Source of the DNA: an uncultured Oscillospiraceae bacterium
GTDB lineage: Bacteria; Bacillota; Clostridia; Oscillospirales; Oscillospiraceae
Reading direction: 5' to 3'
NCBI GenBank assembly: GCA_934561175.1
Contig: CAKTFW010000002.1
Location: 1 to 64,000 of the forward strand
DNA: 64,000 bases
A model generated the notes under the pieces. That model had not been told where the DNA came from. It did no database searches and saw nothing but the letters and a program-made list of their open reading frames with translations. This document shows positions 51,321 through 60,970 of the stretch, piece by piece (position 1 is the stretch's first letter; the number at the start of each line of letters is the position of its first letter). A program made the translations under genes and the position numbers.

Positions 51321-52019
51321 TCAGGCTTTTGGATCGTAGTTGCGGCCAAATTGCAGATCCGCAAACTTGGGATTGAGCGGCTCCATGACTCTGGTGTCGC
51401 TGCTGGTCGTCGGCGCCGGTGCAGCGGCGGGTTTGGTGCCGCCAAGATCCGTACCGATCACTTTTTCCAAATTATGGGTGATCTCCTGTGCGACCTGCTC
51501 CGGAGACTGGCTGTGATCAGCCTCTTCCTCATAATCATAGGCATGGCGTGCGGGAGCTGCGGTGGTGAGATTCATCTTTTTCAGATTTTCCAGCGCATCC
51601 AGATGGCGCTGCACCTGCGCTTCAATGGTGTCAATAAAGTCCTGCGCGACCTGTTTGGCACGATTGACACGCTGCTCCTCTTCCGAAAGCGACTGCTGGA
51701 TGTCCGTTGCCTTAGAATGGACAGAAGACTCTGCTTCAGAGAGCATTTGCGCACATTTCTTCTCTGCATTTGCCACCAGTTCATCAGCAGTGTGCTGCGC
51801 GGCAACCAGTGTCTTCTTCATGCTCTCTTCCTGATCGCGGTATTCTTCCAGCTTCCCGACCAGAACTTTCATTTTGCTTTTGAGAACTGAGTTCTCTTTA
51901 TATAATGTGACATAATCGTCGATCAGTGGCTCCAGAAACTCATCAACCGAAGCCATATCATAGCCGCCGAAAACGGCTTTCACAAAAGTGCGTTCCTGTA
52001 CTTCCTGCGGTGTAAACAA
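51321..52019 (-). CDS. divIVA: DivIVA-domain cell division protein
   Basis: Curvature-sensing coiled-coil scaffold at division sites. The 232-residue protein begins at TTG 52019 as MFTPQEVQERTFVKAVFGG, the usual DivIVA N-terminus; GGGAGG lies eight bases upstream. Long coiled coil follows (about residues 30-165), then a low-complexity Ala/Pro-rich tail (KPAAAPAPTTSS). An in-frame start at 52079 would lie inside sepF. It is in the order sepF-divIVA-ileS, standard in Firmicutes. Confidence 0.93.
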   Translation of the reverse strand: MFTPQEVQERTFVKAVFGGYDMASVDEFLEPLIDDYVTLYKENSVLKSKMKVLVGKLEEYRDQEESMKKTLVAAQHTADELVANAEKKCAQMLSEAESSVHSKATDIQQSLSEEEQRVNRAKQVAQDFIDTIEAQVQRHLDALENLKKMNLTTAAPARHAYDYEEEADHSQSPEQVAQEITHNLEKVIGTDLGGTKPAAAPAPTTSSDTRVMEPLNPKFADLQFGRNYDPKA

Positions 52020-52044
52020 TGCTGTTACCTCCCTCGCGCCGGGC

Positions 52045-52515
52045 TTACAGATACAGTCCGTTGTTTTCCAGTTCGTCAATCAGATCGCCCACAATATCCA
52101 CATTATAGGGCGTGATGATATAAGTGGAGACAGCAACCTTTTTAATTTTACCATCCAGTGCATAGGCACAGCCGGAAAGAAAATCAACCAGGCGGCGAGC
52201 CACATCTTTGTTGGTCTGCTCCAGATTCAGAACAACGGCGCATTTTGCGCGCAGATGCTCGGCAATTTCAGAGACATTGTCGAACCGGTCCGGCTTGACC
52301 AGAACAACCTGCAGCTGTGCGGTGGTGTTGATATTGACCACTTTGTTGTTGCTGCGGCGCTCAGAGCCGGAATTCAAATAGCTGTTATCATCAAACGCAG
52401 AGGGAGAGGACTTTTTTGCGGGTGCCTCATCCTGTGCGTCGAAATCATCAAAATCGTCATCCTCGTCTTCGGCGTAGGGCTTGACCAATTTCTTCATTTC
52501 ATCCATAAATCCCAT
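52045..52515 (-). CDS. sepF: Cell division protein SepF
   Basis: Anchors and bundles FtsZ at the septum. The 156-residue protein has an N-terminal helix MGFMDEMKKLVKP, an acidic linker (EDEDDDFDDFDAQDE), and the SepF domain with VVLVKPDRFDNVSEIAEHL and DFLSGCAYALDGKI. GGAGG precedes the ATG at 52515. Confidence 0.95.
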   Translation of the reverse strand: MGFMDEMKKLVKPYAEDEDDDFDDFDAQDEAPAKKSSPSAFDDNSYLNSGSERRSNNKVVNINTTAQLQVVLVKPDRFDNVSEIAEHLRAKCAVVLNLEQTNKDVARRLVDFLSGCAYALDGKIKKVAVSTYIITPYNVDIVGDLIDELENNGLYL

Positions 52516-52548
52516 GTCAGATTTCCTCCATTATGTTAACTGCATCTA

Positions 52549-53250
52549 TTAAGTCTGATAATTTCTGGGGCCAAAAATTGCAGTCCCAACGCGTACCATG
52601 GTGCTGCCCTGCGAGATTGCATCGGTAAAATCGTCACTCATACCCATAGAAAGGCAGTCGATAAGCGTATTATCGTATTTTTTTTGCTGCATGTCAACAT
52701 ACAGCGCGTACATTTCTGCAAAATATCGCAGATTATCGCCAGATTTCTCGCTGACTGGAGGAATTGCCATAAAGCCGCGCAGGCGCAGTGCTGGGAACTC
52801 CGCCATCCGGGCCGCTGCGTCCGCCGTAGCAGCTTTTGTCAGGCCGGATTTACTCAGCTCTCCGCCGATGTTGACCTCCAACAGAATATCCTGACAGATA
52901 CCCCGCTCTCCGGCGAGGCGATTGAGCAGCTGCATCAGCTCTACCGAGTCTACAGACTGGATCAGGTCGACGGCGCCGACGACAAACTTGGCCTTATTCT
53001 TCTGAAGGTGGCCAATGAAATGAATGGGCTTTCCGGTATAGGCACCTTGCGGAAGCTTTTCGGTCAGCTCCTGGACGCGGTTTTCGCCGCAGCAGTCCAC
53101 ACCGGCAGCCACGGCACGCCGGACTGCGTCGGCATCGTTCATTTTTGTGGCGGCACAGAGCTGCACGGAGGCGGGATCCCGCCCGGCAGCAATGGCAGCT
53201 TCTGCGATCTGCGCGCGGATCCGCGCAACATTTTCTGCAATCTTATCCAT
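52549..53250 (-). CDS. YggS-family PLP homeostasis protein
   Basis: Pyridoxal-phosphate binding protein (YggS/PLPBP/YlmE) that buffers PLP. The 233-residue protein has CAATKMNDADAVRRAVAAG with the PLP-binding Lys in AATK, HFIGHLQKNK, and SMGMSDDFTDAISQGSTMVRVGTAIFG (core MGMSDDF). It starts two bases after the upstream gene's stop. The order yggS-sepF is usual in Firmicutes. Confidence 0.94.
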   Translation of the reverse strand: MDKIAENVARIRAQIAEAAIAAGRDPASVQLCAATKMNDADAVRRAVAAGVDCCGENRVQELTEKLPQGAYTGKPIHFIGHLQKNKAKFVVGAVDLIQSVDSVELMQLLNRLAGERGICQDILLEVNIGGELSKSGLTKAATADAAARMAEFPALRLRGFMAIPPVSEKSGDNLRYFAEMYALYVDMQQKKYDNTLIDCLSMGMSDDFTDAISQGSTMVRVGTAIFGPRNYQT

Positions 53251-53252
53251 TA

Positions 53253-54458
53253 TTATGACACAACCTTTCCGTCAAACAGATTCTTTCCATTGACAATAAT
53301 TTCGTCGCCGGGCCATAGATTGCCCGTGTCGGACTTGTCCATTTCTACAACATAGTGCTCTCCGTATTCGCACAGAATGGTAATCGGTTTCCATTTGGCG
53401 GTGGTTCCCTCCAGAATGTAAACACCGGAGACATCATTCTCCATCCGGACGGCAGCCTTTGGAACCCGCAGACCATGGTAGGAGGAGAAAACAATGTTCG
53501 CAGATTGCTGGCGCAGGGTGGTAATCTCAGAGAGAAAATTGCGATAGCTTAAAACCAGCACGCATTTGCCGTCTACCGGCTCACCGATGCGGACAATTTT
53601 CATGGAAATGGGATCCGGAATGCCCTGAGTAAACTCTACAGAGACAGTGCTCCGTTTAGAGAGCGTCTGCTCATATTCTTCCGGAATCAGCGTGACAAAG
53701 TACCACAGATCGCCATAAATCATTTTTCCAAAAGCGGCGTCGTCCAAAGCGCCAGCAGTGTGATCCAGAGCCTGGAATTCTGCGACCGTCATACTGGTGA
53801 GGGTCTCTGGTTTCAGAATTGATTCATAGCCATCTACCGTACCGGAAAAATAGCCGCTGCGCGCCGCCGAAATTGTACGGACAGAACTGCTGGTTTGAGA
53901 GTTAAGTTCTGTGATTTGGCTGGAGAGCGCCGCAATTTCACTGGAGATGGCGGACAACTCGGAGGTGTCGGAATAGCGCCGCAGCACGAGACTTTTTAAG
54001 TCGGTGTTGAGCGCGGAGGCAGCACTGATATCTCGTCGGTTGACATAAACTGCAAGCGCAGTCAAATTATCCAGAATATTGTTATCCAACGCAACGGAAT
54101 CCGTAACGGCGGTACTTGCGTAGACGAGCTGACGCATCTGTGCTTCTAACTGCTGGATTTCGACATGGCGCTGCTGTGCGGCGCTGTCAGTGTAGCAGTG
54201 TGCAAGCGCTTGCCCGACGCCGACCTTCGTACCTTCGGAAACGGTTGGGATGGTGATCGGGTTTGTGGAGGTCAGCACCTCCTCATTCCGGACAAAGTAA
54301 CCGGAAGCAAGATAGGTGTCGCCCGCCTCATACTCCACAGCGGTTGCAGTCAGCAGCGTGTCCTGCAGGGAGGAAGCGGCAGAAGAACCGAAATAGGCAA
54401 CAACGACTGCCAACAGAAGCAATATGATGATACGAAAGAATAGCGTGCCCTGTTTCAT
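53253..54458 (-). CDS. HlyD-like membrane-anchored protein
   Basis: A 401-residue protein with one N-terminal membrane segment (about 8-27) and an extracytoplasmic region resembling HlyD/membrane-fusion adaptors: a split lipoyl-like region (VSEGTKVGVGQALAHCYTD and SGYFSGTVDGYESIL), helical hairpin (about 90-200), and a beta-rich C-terminus (GLRVPKAAVRMENDVSGVYIL). No transporter partner is adjacent; it lies in the division gene cluster before yggS-sepF. This placement recurs in Clostridia as far as I know, and a role at the septum or wall is possible but unproved. Confidence 0.8.
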   Translation of the reverse strand: MKQGTLFFRIIILLLLAVVVAYFGSSAASSLQDTLLTATAVEYEAGDTYLASGYFVRNEEVLTSTNPITIPTVSEGTKVGVGQALAHCYTDSAAQQRHVEIQQLEAQMRQLVYASTAVTDSVALDNNILDNLTALAVYVNRRDISAASALNTDLKSLVLRRYSDTSELSAISSEIAALSSQITELNSQTSSSVRTISAARSGYFSGTVDGYESILKPETLTSMTVAEFQALDHTAGALDDAAFGKMIYGDLWYFVTLIPEEYEQTLSKRSTVSVEFTQGIPDPISMKIVRIGEPVDGKCVLVLSYRNFLSEITTLRQQSANIVFSSYHGLRVPKAAVRMENDVSGVYILEGTTAKWKPITILCEYGEHYVVEMDKSDTGNLWPGDEIIVNGKNLFDGKVVS

Positions 54459-54485
54459 GGCTTCCTCCTTTTCAAAATGACGGGC

Positions 54486-54707
54486 TTATGAATGGATGCG
54501 CAAGGGTTTCGATGGGGTGATTGTGGAAATCGCGTGTTTGTAAATTAAATGTTGTTTTCCCTCCGCTTCCAACTGCAGCATAAAGCTGTCAAAAGCGGTG
54601 ATGACGCCTCGCATTTGAAAACCGTTGATGAAGATCACGGTAACGGGAATCCGGTCTTTTCGGGCGGTGTTCAAAAAGGTGTCCTGCAGATTTTCTGTTT
54701 TATCCAT
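54486..54707 (-). CDS. hfq: RNA chaperone Hfq
   Basis: Hexameric Sm-like RNA-binding protein that pairs sRNAs and mRNAs. The 73-residue protein has Sm1 (VTVIFINGFQMRGVITAFDSF; core NGFQMRGVI) and Sm2 (LIYKHAISTI), the YKH motif being diagnostic. AAAGGAG before the ATG at 54707 sets the start. It lies 46 bases after miaA, the classic miaA-hfq order. Confidence 0.96.
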   Translation of the reverse strand: MDKTENLQDTFLNTARKDRIPVTVIFINGFQMRGVITAFDSFMLQLEAEGKQHLIYKHAISTITPSKPLRIHS

Positions 54708-54753
54708 GGATATCGCTCCTTTATCAGTAATATCCATATTTTAGCGACAGCGG

Positions 54754-55686
54754 TTAGTCGAAAAAAGGAATAATCGCGCAGGCAGCTTCCAAAAGCTGCG
54801 AAAAATCTGCAAACAACGAGCGGTCGAGCCAGTGCATATCCGGATTCCGCCGGAACCAGGTCAACTGGCGTTTGGCGTAACGGCGGGATTCCTGTTTCAT
54901 TGTTTCAACGGCTTCTGTCATGGAAACAGTGCCGTCAAGCGCCTGCACCAGTTCTTTGTAGCCGATGGCCTGCAGTGCGGTGGCGCTTTGCGGTACGCCG
55001 CTTTTCAGCAATTGTTGGACTTCGGCGACCAAGCCCTGTTCCACCATGATATCTACGCGCTGGTCAATGCGCGCATAAAGCGCTGCGCGATCGGAATAAG
55101 TCAAACCGATCCAAACGGGATGATAGCGCGGCGGTGTCTCGCGGGTACGGCGGTTGTGTTCAGAAATTGGAATTCCGGTTTCCTCATAGACTTCACAGGC
55201 GCGGATGATTCGCTTGCGATCTGCGGGATGAAGCCGCGCGGCGGTCTCCGGATCATAGGATTGCAGCTCCTGCAGCAGTGCCTCTGTGCCCTCACGGTTT
55301 GCGCGGGCCTCCAACGCTTCTCGCCGTCCGGTTTGCGGGAAGGGGGCGAAATTGCGGCCCTGGATCAGGCTGTCGACATACAGTCCGGTACCGCCGGCGA
55401 TGACGCAGGTTTTTCTGCGGGATAAAATGTCCTGTACAATCGGGTCGGCGTCGGCAACATAGCGTCCCACGGAATAATCTTCCTGTGGATTGATGCAGTC
55501 AATCATGTGGTGCGGAATCCCGTTCATTTCCAATGCGGTCGGTTTTGCGGTGCCGATGTCCATTCCGCGGTAGAGCTGCATGGAGTCACAAGAGACAACC
55601 TCACCATTTATAAGCTTACATAATTCAACTGCCAGCTGAGTCTTGCCTGTGGCAGTGGGACCCACAATACAGATAATTCGATCCAT
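54754..55686 (-). CDS. miaA: tRNA dimethylallyltransferase
   Basis: Adds a dimethylallyl group to A37 of tRNAs reading U-starting codons (i6A). The 310-residue protein has P-loop GPTATGKTQLAVELC, SCDSMQLYRGMDIGTAKP and HHMIDCINPQEDYSVGRYV. The ATG overlaps the mutL stop by one base (TAATG). Its product is the substrate of MiaB, also encoded in this cluster. Confidence 0.96.
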   Translation of the reverse strand: MDRIICIVGPTATGKTQLAVELCKLINGEVVSCDSMQLYRGMDIGTAKPTALEMNGIPHHMIDCINPQEDYSVGRYVADADPIVQDILSRRKTCVIAGGTGLYVDSLIQGRNFAPFPQTGRREALEARANREGTEALLQELQSYDPETAARLHPADRKRIIRACEVYEETGIPISEHNRRTRETPPRYHPVWIGLTYSDRAALYARIDQRVDIMVEQGLVAEVQQLLKSGVPQSATALQAIGYKELVQALDGTVSMTEAVETMKQESRRYAKRQLTWFRRNPDMHWLDRSLFADFSQLLEAACAIIPFFD

Positions 55687-57629
55687 TATGCTCTCTTAAA
55701 CTGCCTTTCCAGTTGTGATTTTGTCAGCGTAATGCACACGGGGCGGCCATGTGGGCAATATTTGATATCGTCGCGCGTCATGACCGCGTGGACCAGCGCG
55801 TCTCGCTCCCGCGGTTCCGTATGCCAGCCGCCCTTGATGGCAGCTTTGCAGGCGATGGTGTGCAGCAGATCATCCCGGAGGGACATGGGATCCGGATTCC
55901 TGCTGGCAGAGAAAATTGCAGCAAGCTCTATCAAACTTTCTTCTGCGTCTTCTGCGTCAATATCAGCGGGAATCTGCCGGATCAGCACGGAGCCATCGCC
56001 GAAATCTTCAATTTCATAGCCAAAATCCCGCAGCAGGGTTGCTTTTGAGAGCAGCAGCGCGGCTTCTTCACGGTCAAGGTTGGCTGCGATGGGAGCCATC
56101 AGAACTTGAGACATAATCGCGTGTTTTTGCGCCTTGAGCTTTTCAAAGTTGATCCGTTCATGGGCGGCGTGTTTGTCGATCAAAAGGACATCGTCGCCCT
56201 GCTCTACAATAATATAAGTGTTCAGCACCTCGCCGACGACTCGATAGGAGATTTCAGCCAGCGGAATCTCGGCCTGTACAGGAACTTCCAGTTCTGCAGG
56301 AAGCAGAATTGTAGGCTCCGGTGCGGTCACCGGAACCGTGGGCGCGGTTTCGATTGGAATTGGCGTGGATTGTGCGAAGGTTGAAACCGTAGAAGCCGGC
56401 GGCGTCGGCGTTGCAGCCGGGTAGGGGACGGCACGGTGAGAATCCGCAACAATGGGGGTGGAGTGTTCAGAATAGCGTACCGGAATAGGCGAAAAGGGCG
56501 TTGCCCTTGGTGCTGGGGGAACCTGCTGTACCGTATCTGCAAATTTGCGGAATTGCTCCGTCCCCATGGCCTGAAAGAAATCTGGCCTGGGTGCGGCAGA
56601 CTTGGGAGATGGCGGCTTCAGCTGTGCCTCCGGCCGGCCGGGAGTGCGGTTGAGTGTGGCCAGTACGCCATAGTGCACGGTGTCGAACACCGTGCGTTCT
56701 GCCAAGAACTTCACTTCCGTTTTGGCCGGATGGACATTGACATCCACGGTATCGGTCGGGACGGTGATTTGCAGAACGCAGGCCGGAAAGCGTCCAACCA
56801 TAATCTGATTCCGGTAGGCTTCTTCCAATGCAGCGGTCAGCGCTTTGGATTTGATATAGCGGCCGTTTACGAAGAAATGCTGGTAGCTGCGGCTGCCGCG
56901 GGCGGCGGTTGGCTTTGTTACAAAGCCGGTCACATGTACCTGTTCCCAGGTGTTGTCAACCGGGACCATGTCCAGCGCGGTCTGGCGGCCCAGCACCGCA
57001 TAGATGGCGCTTTCCAGCTTACCGTCACCCGGTGTGGAGAGAGCCTCTTCTCCGTCTTTGAAAAATCGGAAAGCGACTTCTGGATGCGCCAGCGCCTGGC
57101 GCTGTACCACAGCGAAGACATTGGCGCCTTCTGCGGTGTCGCGCTTGAGAAACTTCATGCGAGCGGGAGTGTTGTAGAACAGATCCCGCACCAGAATTGT
57201 AGTGCCGGCGGGGCATCCGGCTGGTGCACGCTCAGTGATAACGCCGGCATCCAGATGCAGGGAGGTACCGGCAACAGCGGCTGGTTCACGGGTCAACAGA
57301 TCAATGCGGGAGACAGAGGAGATAGCGGCGAGTGCTTCTCCTCGAAATCCAAGGGTATGGATATTGCCAAGATCGTCTTCTGTGGCGATCTTGCTGGTAG
57401 CATGGCGCAGGAATGCGATTTCTGCATCCTCACTGGACATGCCGCAGCCATTGTCCGTCACCCGTAGGAAGGTGATGCCGCCATTTTGGATTTCTACTGT
57501 TACCGTAGTGGCACCAGCGTCAATTGCGTTTTCAGTCAGCTCTTTTACCACAGATCCGGGCCGCTCGACCACTTCGCCGGCGGCGATCAGATCGGCCAGA
57601 TGGGAAGAGAGCTGTTTGATTTTTGACAT
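55686..57629 (-). CDS. mutL: DNA mismatch repair protein MutL
   Basis: Couples mismatch recognition to strand incision. The 647-residue protein has the GHKL ATPase motifs (ELTENAIDAGAT, DNGCGM, LGFRGEALAAISSV), a Pro/Thr-rich linker (about 340-440) and a C-terminal endonuclease domain with IDKHAAHERINFE, fitting the DQHAxxExxxxE nuclease motif apart from Gln to Lys, as expected for methyl-independent repair. GAGGTG precedes the ATG at 57629. Confidence 0.96.
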   Translation of the reverse strand: MSKIKQLSSHLADLIAAGEVVERPGSVVKELTENAIDAGATTVTVEIQNGGITFLRVTDNGCGMSSEDAEIAFLRHATSKIATEDDLGNIHTLGFRGEALAAISSVSRIDLLTREPAAVAGTSLHLDAGVITERAPAGCPAGTTILVRDLFYNTPARMKFLKRDTAEGANVFAVVQRQALAHPEVAFRFFKDGEEALSTPGDGKLESAIYAVLGRQTALDMVPVDNTWEQVHVTGFVTKPTAARGSRSYQHFFVNGRYIKSKALTAALEEAYRNQIMVGRFPACVLQITVPTDTVDVNVHPAKTEVKFLAERTVFDTVHYGVLATLNRTPGRPEAQLKPPSPKSAAPRPDFFQAMGTEQFRKFADTVQQVPPAPRATPFSPIPVRYSEHSTPIVADSHRAVPYPAATPTPPASTVSTFAQSTPIPIETAPTVPVTAPEPTILLPAELEVPVQAEIPLAEISYRVVGEVLNTYIIVEQGDDVLLIDKHAAHERINFEKLKAQKHAIMSQVLMAPIAANLDREEAALLLSKATLLRDFGYEIEDFGDGSVLIRQIPADIDAEDAEESLIELAAIFSASRNPDPMSLRDDLLHTIACKAAIKGGWHTEPRERDALVHAVMTRDDIKYCPHGRPVCITLTKSQLERQFKRA

Positions 57630-57646
57630 GAGATATCACCTCAGGA

Positions 57647-58348
57647 TTAGAACGGGTACAGTCCGAGCAGAACTGCATTGATTGCGGCGTGTACCAGAAA
57701 TGATGCCCAGAAATTGCCGGATTTTTCATAAGTCCAGCCCAATGCAAGACCGGCGGGAATGTAAGTGACGGCACAGAGCAGCAGCTCTGGTATGGAGATG
57801 GACAGCGCATACTGCCACAGGTGCAGTGCTGCAAACAGTAAAATAGAGACAAGATATGCCAGATATCGGCTGCGGCGGGCGATGGTGCCGAAGACAAGGC
57901 CGCGCATCAACACTTCCTCGGTCAGCGGTGCCAGCAGGACGGTGCATACCAGGGTTGCGCCATAGTTGGTCTCTGCCATGGAAGCTACGAGCGCACCTTC
58001 CGGGATTACAAGTCCAGGCGCAAGATAGGAAAATGCCCAGTTCAGTACCCAATTGATGGCAAAATAGAACACAAAGCCCAGAATAACAGCCTGTACAAAC
58101 GCCCAGAAATTCGGCAGAATGTTGCCGAGTGAGCGAAATAGAAACCGATGAAACAGCAGGAGTGTCAACGCAAAGTTTAACACTGCGCAGGCAAGCTGGA
58201 ACTGAAAAGCAGTGAGTGGAAAATCCAGCAGTTTTAATGCGAAGCGGAGCGCCAGTGCAAGCAAAAAGAGATAAAAGGGAAGGTATAGCCAGCCACAAAC
58301 CTGTTCATAAGATCCCAAATGGGTATCGAGATGTGATCGCTTGGCCAT
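57647..58348 (-). CDS. CPBP-family intramembrane metalloprotease
   Basis: Abi/CAAX-protease-like membrane glutamic protease, 233 residues with about seven membrane segments. The active-site motifs are APLTEEVLMRGLVFG (EExxxR), FAALHLWQY (His) and LVHAAIN (HxxxN). GGAGG before the ATG at 58348 fixes the start; a GTG 15 bases earlier overlaps the ribosome site. It lies between mutS and mutL with short gaps and is thus cotranscribed with repair genes, but no functional link is known. Its substrate is unknown. Confidence 0.87.
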   Translation of the reverse strand: MAKRSHLDTHLGSYEQVCGWLYLPFYLFLLALALRFALKLLDFPLTAFQFQLACAVLNFALTLLLFHRFLFRSLGNILPNFWAFVQAVILGFVFYFAINWVLNWAFSYLAPGLVIPEGALVASMAETNYGATLVCTVLLAPLTEEVLMRGLVFGTIARRSRYLAYLVSILLFAALHLWQYALSISIPELLLCAVTYIPAGLALGWTYEKSGNFWASFLVHAAINAVLLGLYPF

Positions 58349-58359
58349 TGAGTGCCTCC

Positions 58360-60945
58360 TCACAGCATTTGCTTAAGTTCGTAGAGCAGATTCATTGCCT
58401 CGATTGGCGTCAGTGTTTCCACAGTGATTTTCTCCAGCCGTTCCCGCAGCCGGGCGTCCTGCAGACTCATCAGGGAAATCTGATCGTCCGGTTCCGGCGG
58501 TGTGGTTGGCACTGGGACGGCGGGGCCGCTTTGCTCCAGCTCCTTTAGGAGTGCGCGGGCGCGGGTGACAACCTTGTCGGGAAGACCGGCCAGCTTTGCT
58601 ACTTCCACACCGTAGCTTTCATCTGCGCCGCCCGGAACAATTTTTCGCAGGAAGATGATATCATCCTTGCGCTTTTTGACCGAGATATTGTAGTTGCGGA
58701 CATTGGGCAGAATTTGTTCCAACGCAGTCAATTCGTGATAGTGGGTCGCAAAGAGCGTTTTGGCGCCCAACTTTTTCGGGTCTGCCACATATTCCAGAAC
58801 GGCCCGTGCAATTGCCATTCCGTCAAAGGTGGAGGTGCCGCGGCCGATTTCGTCCAGAATCAACAGAGAGCGGGAAGTGGCATTTTTGAGGATTTCTGCT
58901 ACTTCGCACATTTCCACCATAAAAGTGGACTGGCCGGAGGCCAGATCGTCGGATGCGCCGATGCGGGTGAAAATACGGTCTACAATGCCAATCCGCGCGG
59001 ATCGCGCCGGGACAAAACAACCAATCTGCGCCATGAGGACAATGAGCGCTGTCTGACGCATGTAAGTAGACTTACCGGCCATATTGGGACCGGTGATAAT
59101 TGCAATTTGATTACCCGCCGTGCCAAGCTTCACATCGTTCGGGACGAAGAGTGTGTCCTTGAGCATTTGCTCGACCACCGGGTGGCGGCCGTCCTGGATT
59201 TCCAACTCTCCGGAGAGATCGACTTCCGGACGGCAGTAATTCTGCCGGACTGCAAGCGCAGCAAAGCAGCTGAGCACATCGGCGCCGGCTACGGCCTGCG
59301 CGGTTTTCAATACACGGGCAGACTGATTGGCAATCGACTGGCGAAGCTCGGAGAAAAGTTGAAATTCCAGTGCGACAATGCGGTCTTTGGCAGTTAAAAT
59401 GGTATTTTCCAGCTCTTTAAGCTCCTGGGTGATGTAGCGCTCACAGTTGGCGAGCGTCTGTTTGCGAATGTAGGTGTCCGGCACCTGATCGACAAAGGAT
59501 TTTGAGACTTCAATATAGTAGCCGAAGACCCGATTATAACCGATTCGCAGATTGCGGATACCGGTTTTTTCCTTTTCTGCGGTTTCGATTCCGGTGAGCA
59601 TTCCTTTGCCGCCGGACATAATTTCATGGAGACGATCGACCTCTTCGTGATAGCCGGGGCGGATCATGCCGCCTTCCCGCACTGTAAAGGGCGGTTCATC
59701 TACAATGGCACGGTCAATGAGCGCTTTGAGGTCCTCCAGTGGATCCAGCATGGCGCTCAGTTCCTGCCACAGGGGCGCTTCCAATTGGCTGATGGCCTGG
59801 CGGAGCTCCGGCAGGCGGGTGCAGCCGGCAGCAAGGGAAACCAGATCCCGACAGTTGGCGGTTCCAGTGACAATGCGACCCATGGAGCGCTCTAAATCGG
59901 AGACCTCTTTCAGCATTAAAATCAATTCTTCACGGCTGACGGTTTTCTCCACCAACTCTGCAACGGCAGCAAGGCGGCGCTCAATTGCTGCGGGCTGCAG
60001 CAGTGGCTTTTCCAGCCACGAGCGGAGCATTCGCGCGCCCATGGCGGTTTTGGTACGGTCGAGCACACCGAGCAGACTGCCGCGCTTTTCTTTGGCACGC
60101 ATGGTTTCCGTCAGTTCCAGATTGCGCCGTGCAGTGAGATCCAGTTCCATAAAACGGCCGCTGGTGTAGAATTCCACCGCACGGATATGGTCGAGATCGG
60201 TCTTTTGCACCTGGCGAAGTGTGCTGAGCAGCGCGCTGATTGCCCGCAGCGCGAGCGGTGCCTGTGCGAGCGCATCCGGCAAAGCTGCAAATTGCGCCCG
60301 TGCGCCGTCTTCGCTTGCAAATAGTGCGTCATCTCCGCGGTTGATGCAGCAATGCAGCCGCTCTGCAAAAGCATCGGCCAGCACCTTGTCTTCCCGTGCG
60401 TCGCCGCCCAGCAATACTTCTGCGGGAGAAAAACGGCCCAGCTCGTTGATGGCCTGATTTTCAGCCTGCGCACCGGAACAGATCGTGGCGAAGCAGGCAC
60501 CGGTGGAAATATCACAGAAGCAAAGGCCCCAAACACCATCCTCTGCCAGAACGCTGGCATAGTAATTGTTACGGCTCTCGTCCAACATGGAGCTTTCCGT
60601 CACTGTGCCGGGGGTGACGACCCGGATGATTTCACGCTTGACCAAACCCTTTGCCAGTGCGGGATCCTCCATTTGCTCACAAATTGCGACTTTATAGCCT
60701 TTGGAGACCAGCCGGGCGATGTATCCCTCAGACGAGTGGAACGGCACGCCGCACATGGGCGTTCGATCCTCCGCGCTCTTGCTGCGGTCGCGGGTCGTTA
60801 ATGTAAGATCCAGTTCTTTTGAAGCGATTTTTGCATCCTCTGCGAACATCTCATAGAAGTCGCCAAGGCGGAAAAACAGCAGGCAATCCGGGTTTTGCTG
60901 TTTGATCTCCAGATATTGCTTCATCATGGGGGTGAGTTCGGCCAT
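58360..60945 (-). CDS. mutS: DNA mismatch repair protein MutS
   Basis: Recognises mismatches and starts repair. The 861-residue protein has the N-terminal mismatch-binding motif FFRLGDFYEMF (Phe-x-Glu equivalent in GDFYEMF), connector and lever domains, the ATPase Walker A GPNMAGKSTYMRQ, Walker B LLILDEIGRGTSTFDG and a C-terminal helix-turn-helix. AAAGGAGG before the ATG at 60945 fixes the start; a frame from 60978 overlaps miaB. It is in one operon with mutL. Confidence 0.97.
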   Translation of the reverse strand: MAELTPMMKQYLEIKQQNPDCLLFFRLGDFYEMFAEDAKIASKELDLTLTTRDRSKSAEDRTPMCGVPFHSSEGYIARLVSKGYKVAICEQMEDPALAKGLVKREIIRVVTPGTVTESSMLDESRNNYYASVLAEDGVWGLCFCDISTGACFATICSGAQAENQAINELGRFSPAEVLLGGDAREDKVLADAFAERLHCCINRGDDALFASEDGARAQFAALPDALAQAPLALRAISALLSTLRQVQKTDLDHIRAVEFYTSGRFMELDLTARRNLELTETMRAKEKRGSLLGVLDRTKTAMGARMLRSWLEKPLLQPAAIERRLAAVAELVEKTVSREELILMLKEVSDLERSMGRIVTGTANCRDLVSLAAGCTRLPELRQAISQLEAPLWQELSAMLDPLEDLKALIDRAIVDEPPFTVREGGMIRPGYHEEVDRLHEIMSGGKGMLTGIETAEKEKTGIRNLRIGYNRVFGYYIEVSKSFVDQVPDTYIRKQTLANCERYITQELKELENTILTAKDRIVALEFQLFSELRQSIANQSARVLKTAQAVAGADVLSCFAALAVRQNYCRPEVDLSGELEIQDGRHPVVEQMLKDTLFVPNDVKLGTAGNQIAIITGPNMAGKSTYMRQTALIVLMAQIGCFVPARSARIGIVDRIFTRIGASDDLASGQSTFMVEMCEVAEILKNATSRSLLILDEIGRGTSTFDGMAIARAVLEYVADPKKLGAKTLFATHYHELTALEQILPNVRNYNISVKKRKDDIIFLRKIVPGGADESYGVEVAKLAGLPDKVVTRARALLKELEQSGPAVPVPTTPPEPDDQISLMSLQDARLRERLEKITVETLTPIEAMNLLYELKQML

Positions 60946-60970
60946 GGGGCTGCCTCCTTTCAGGTGTGAT

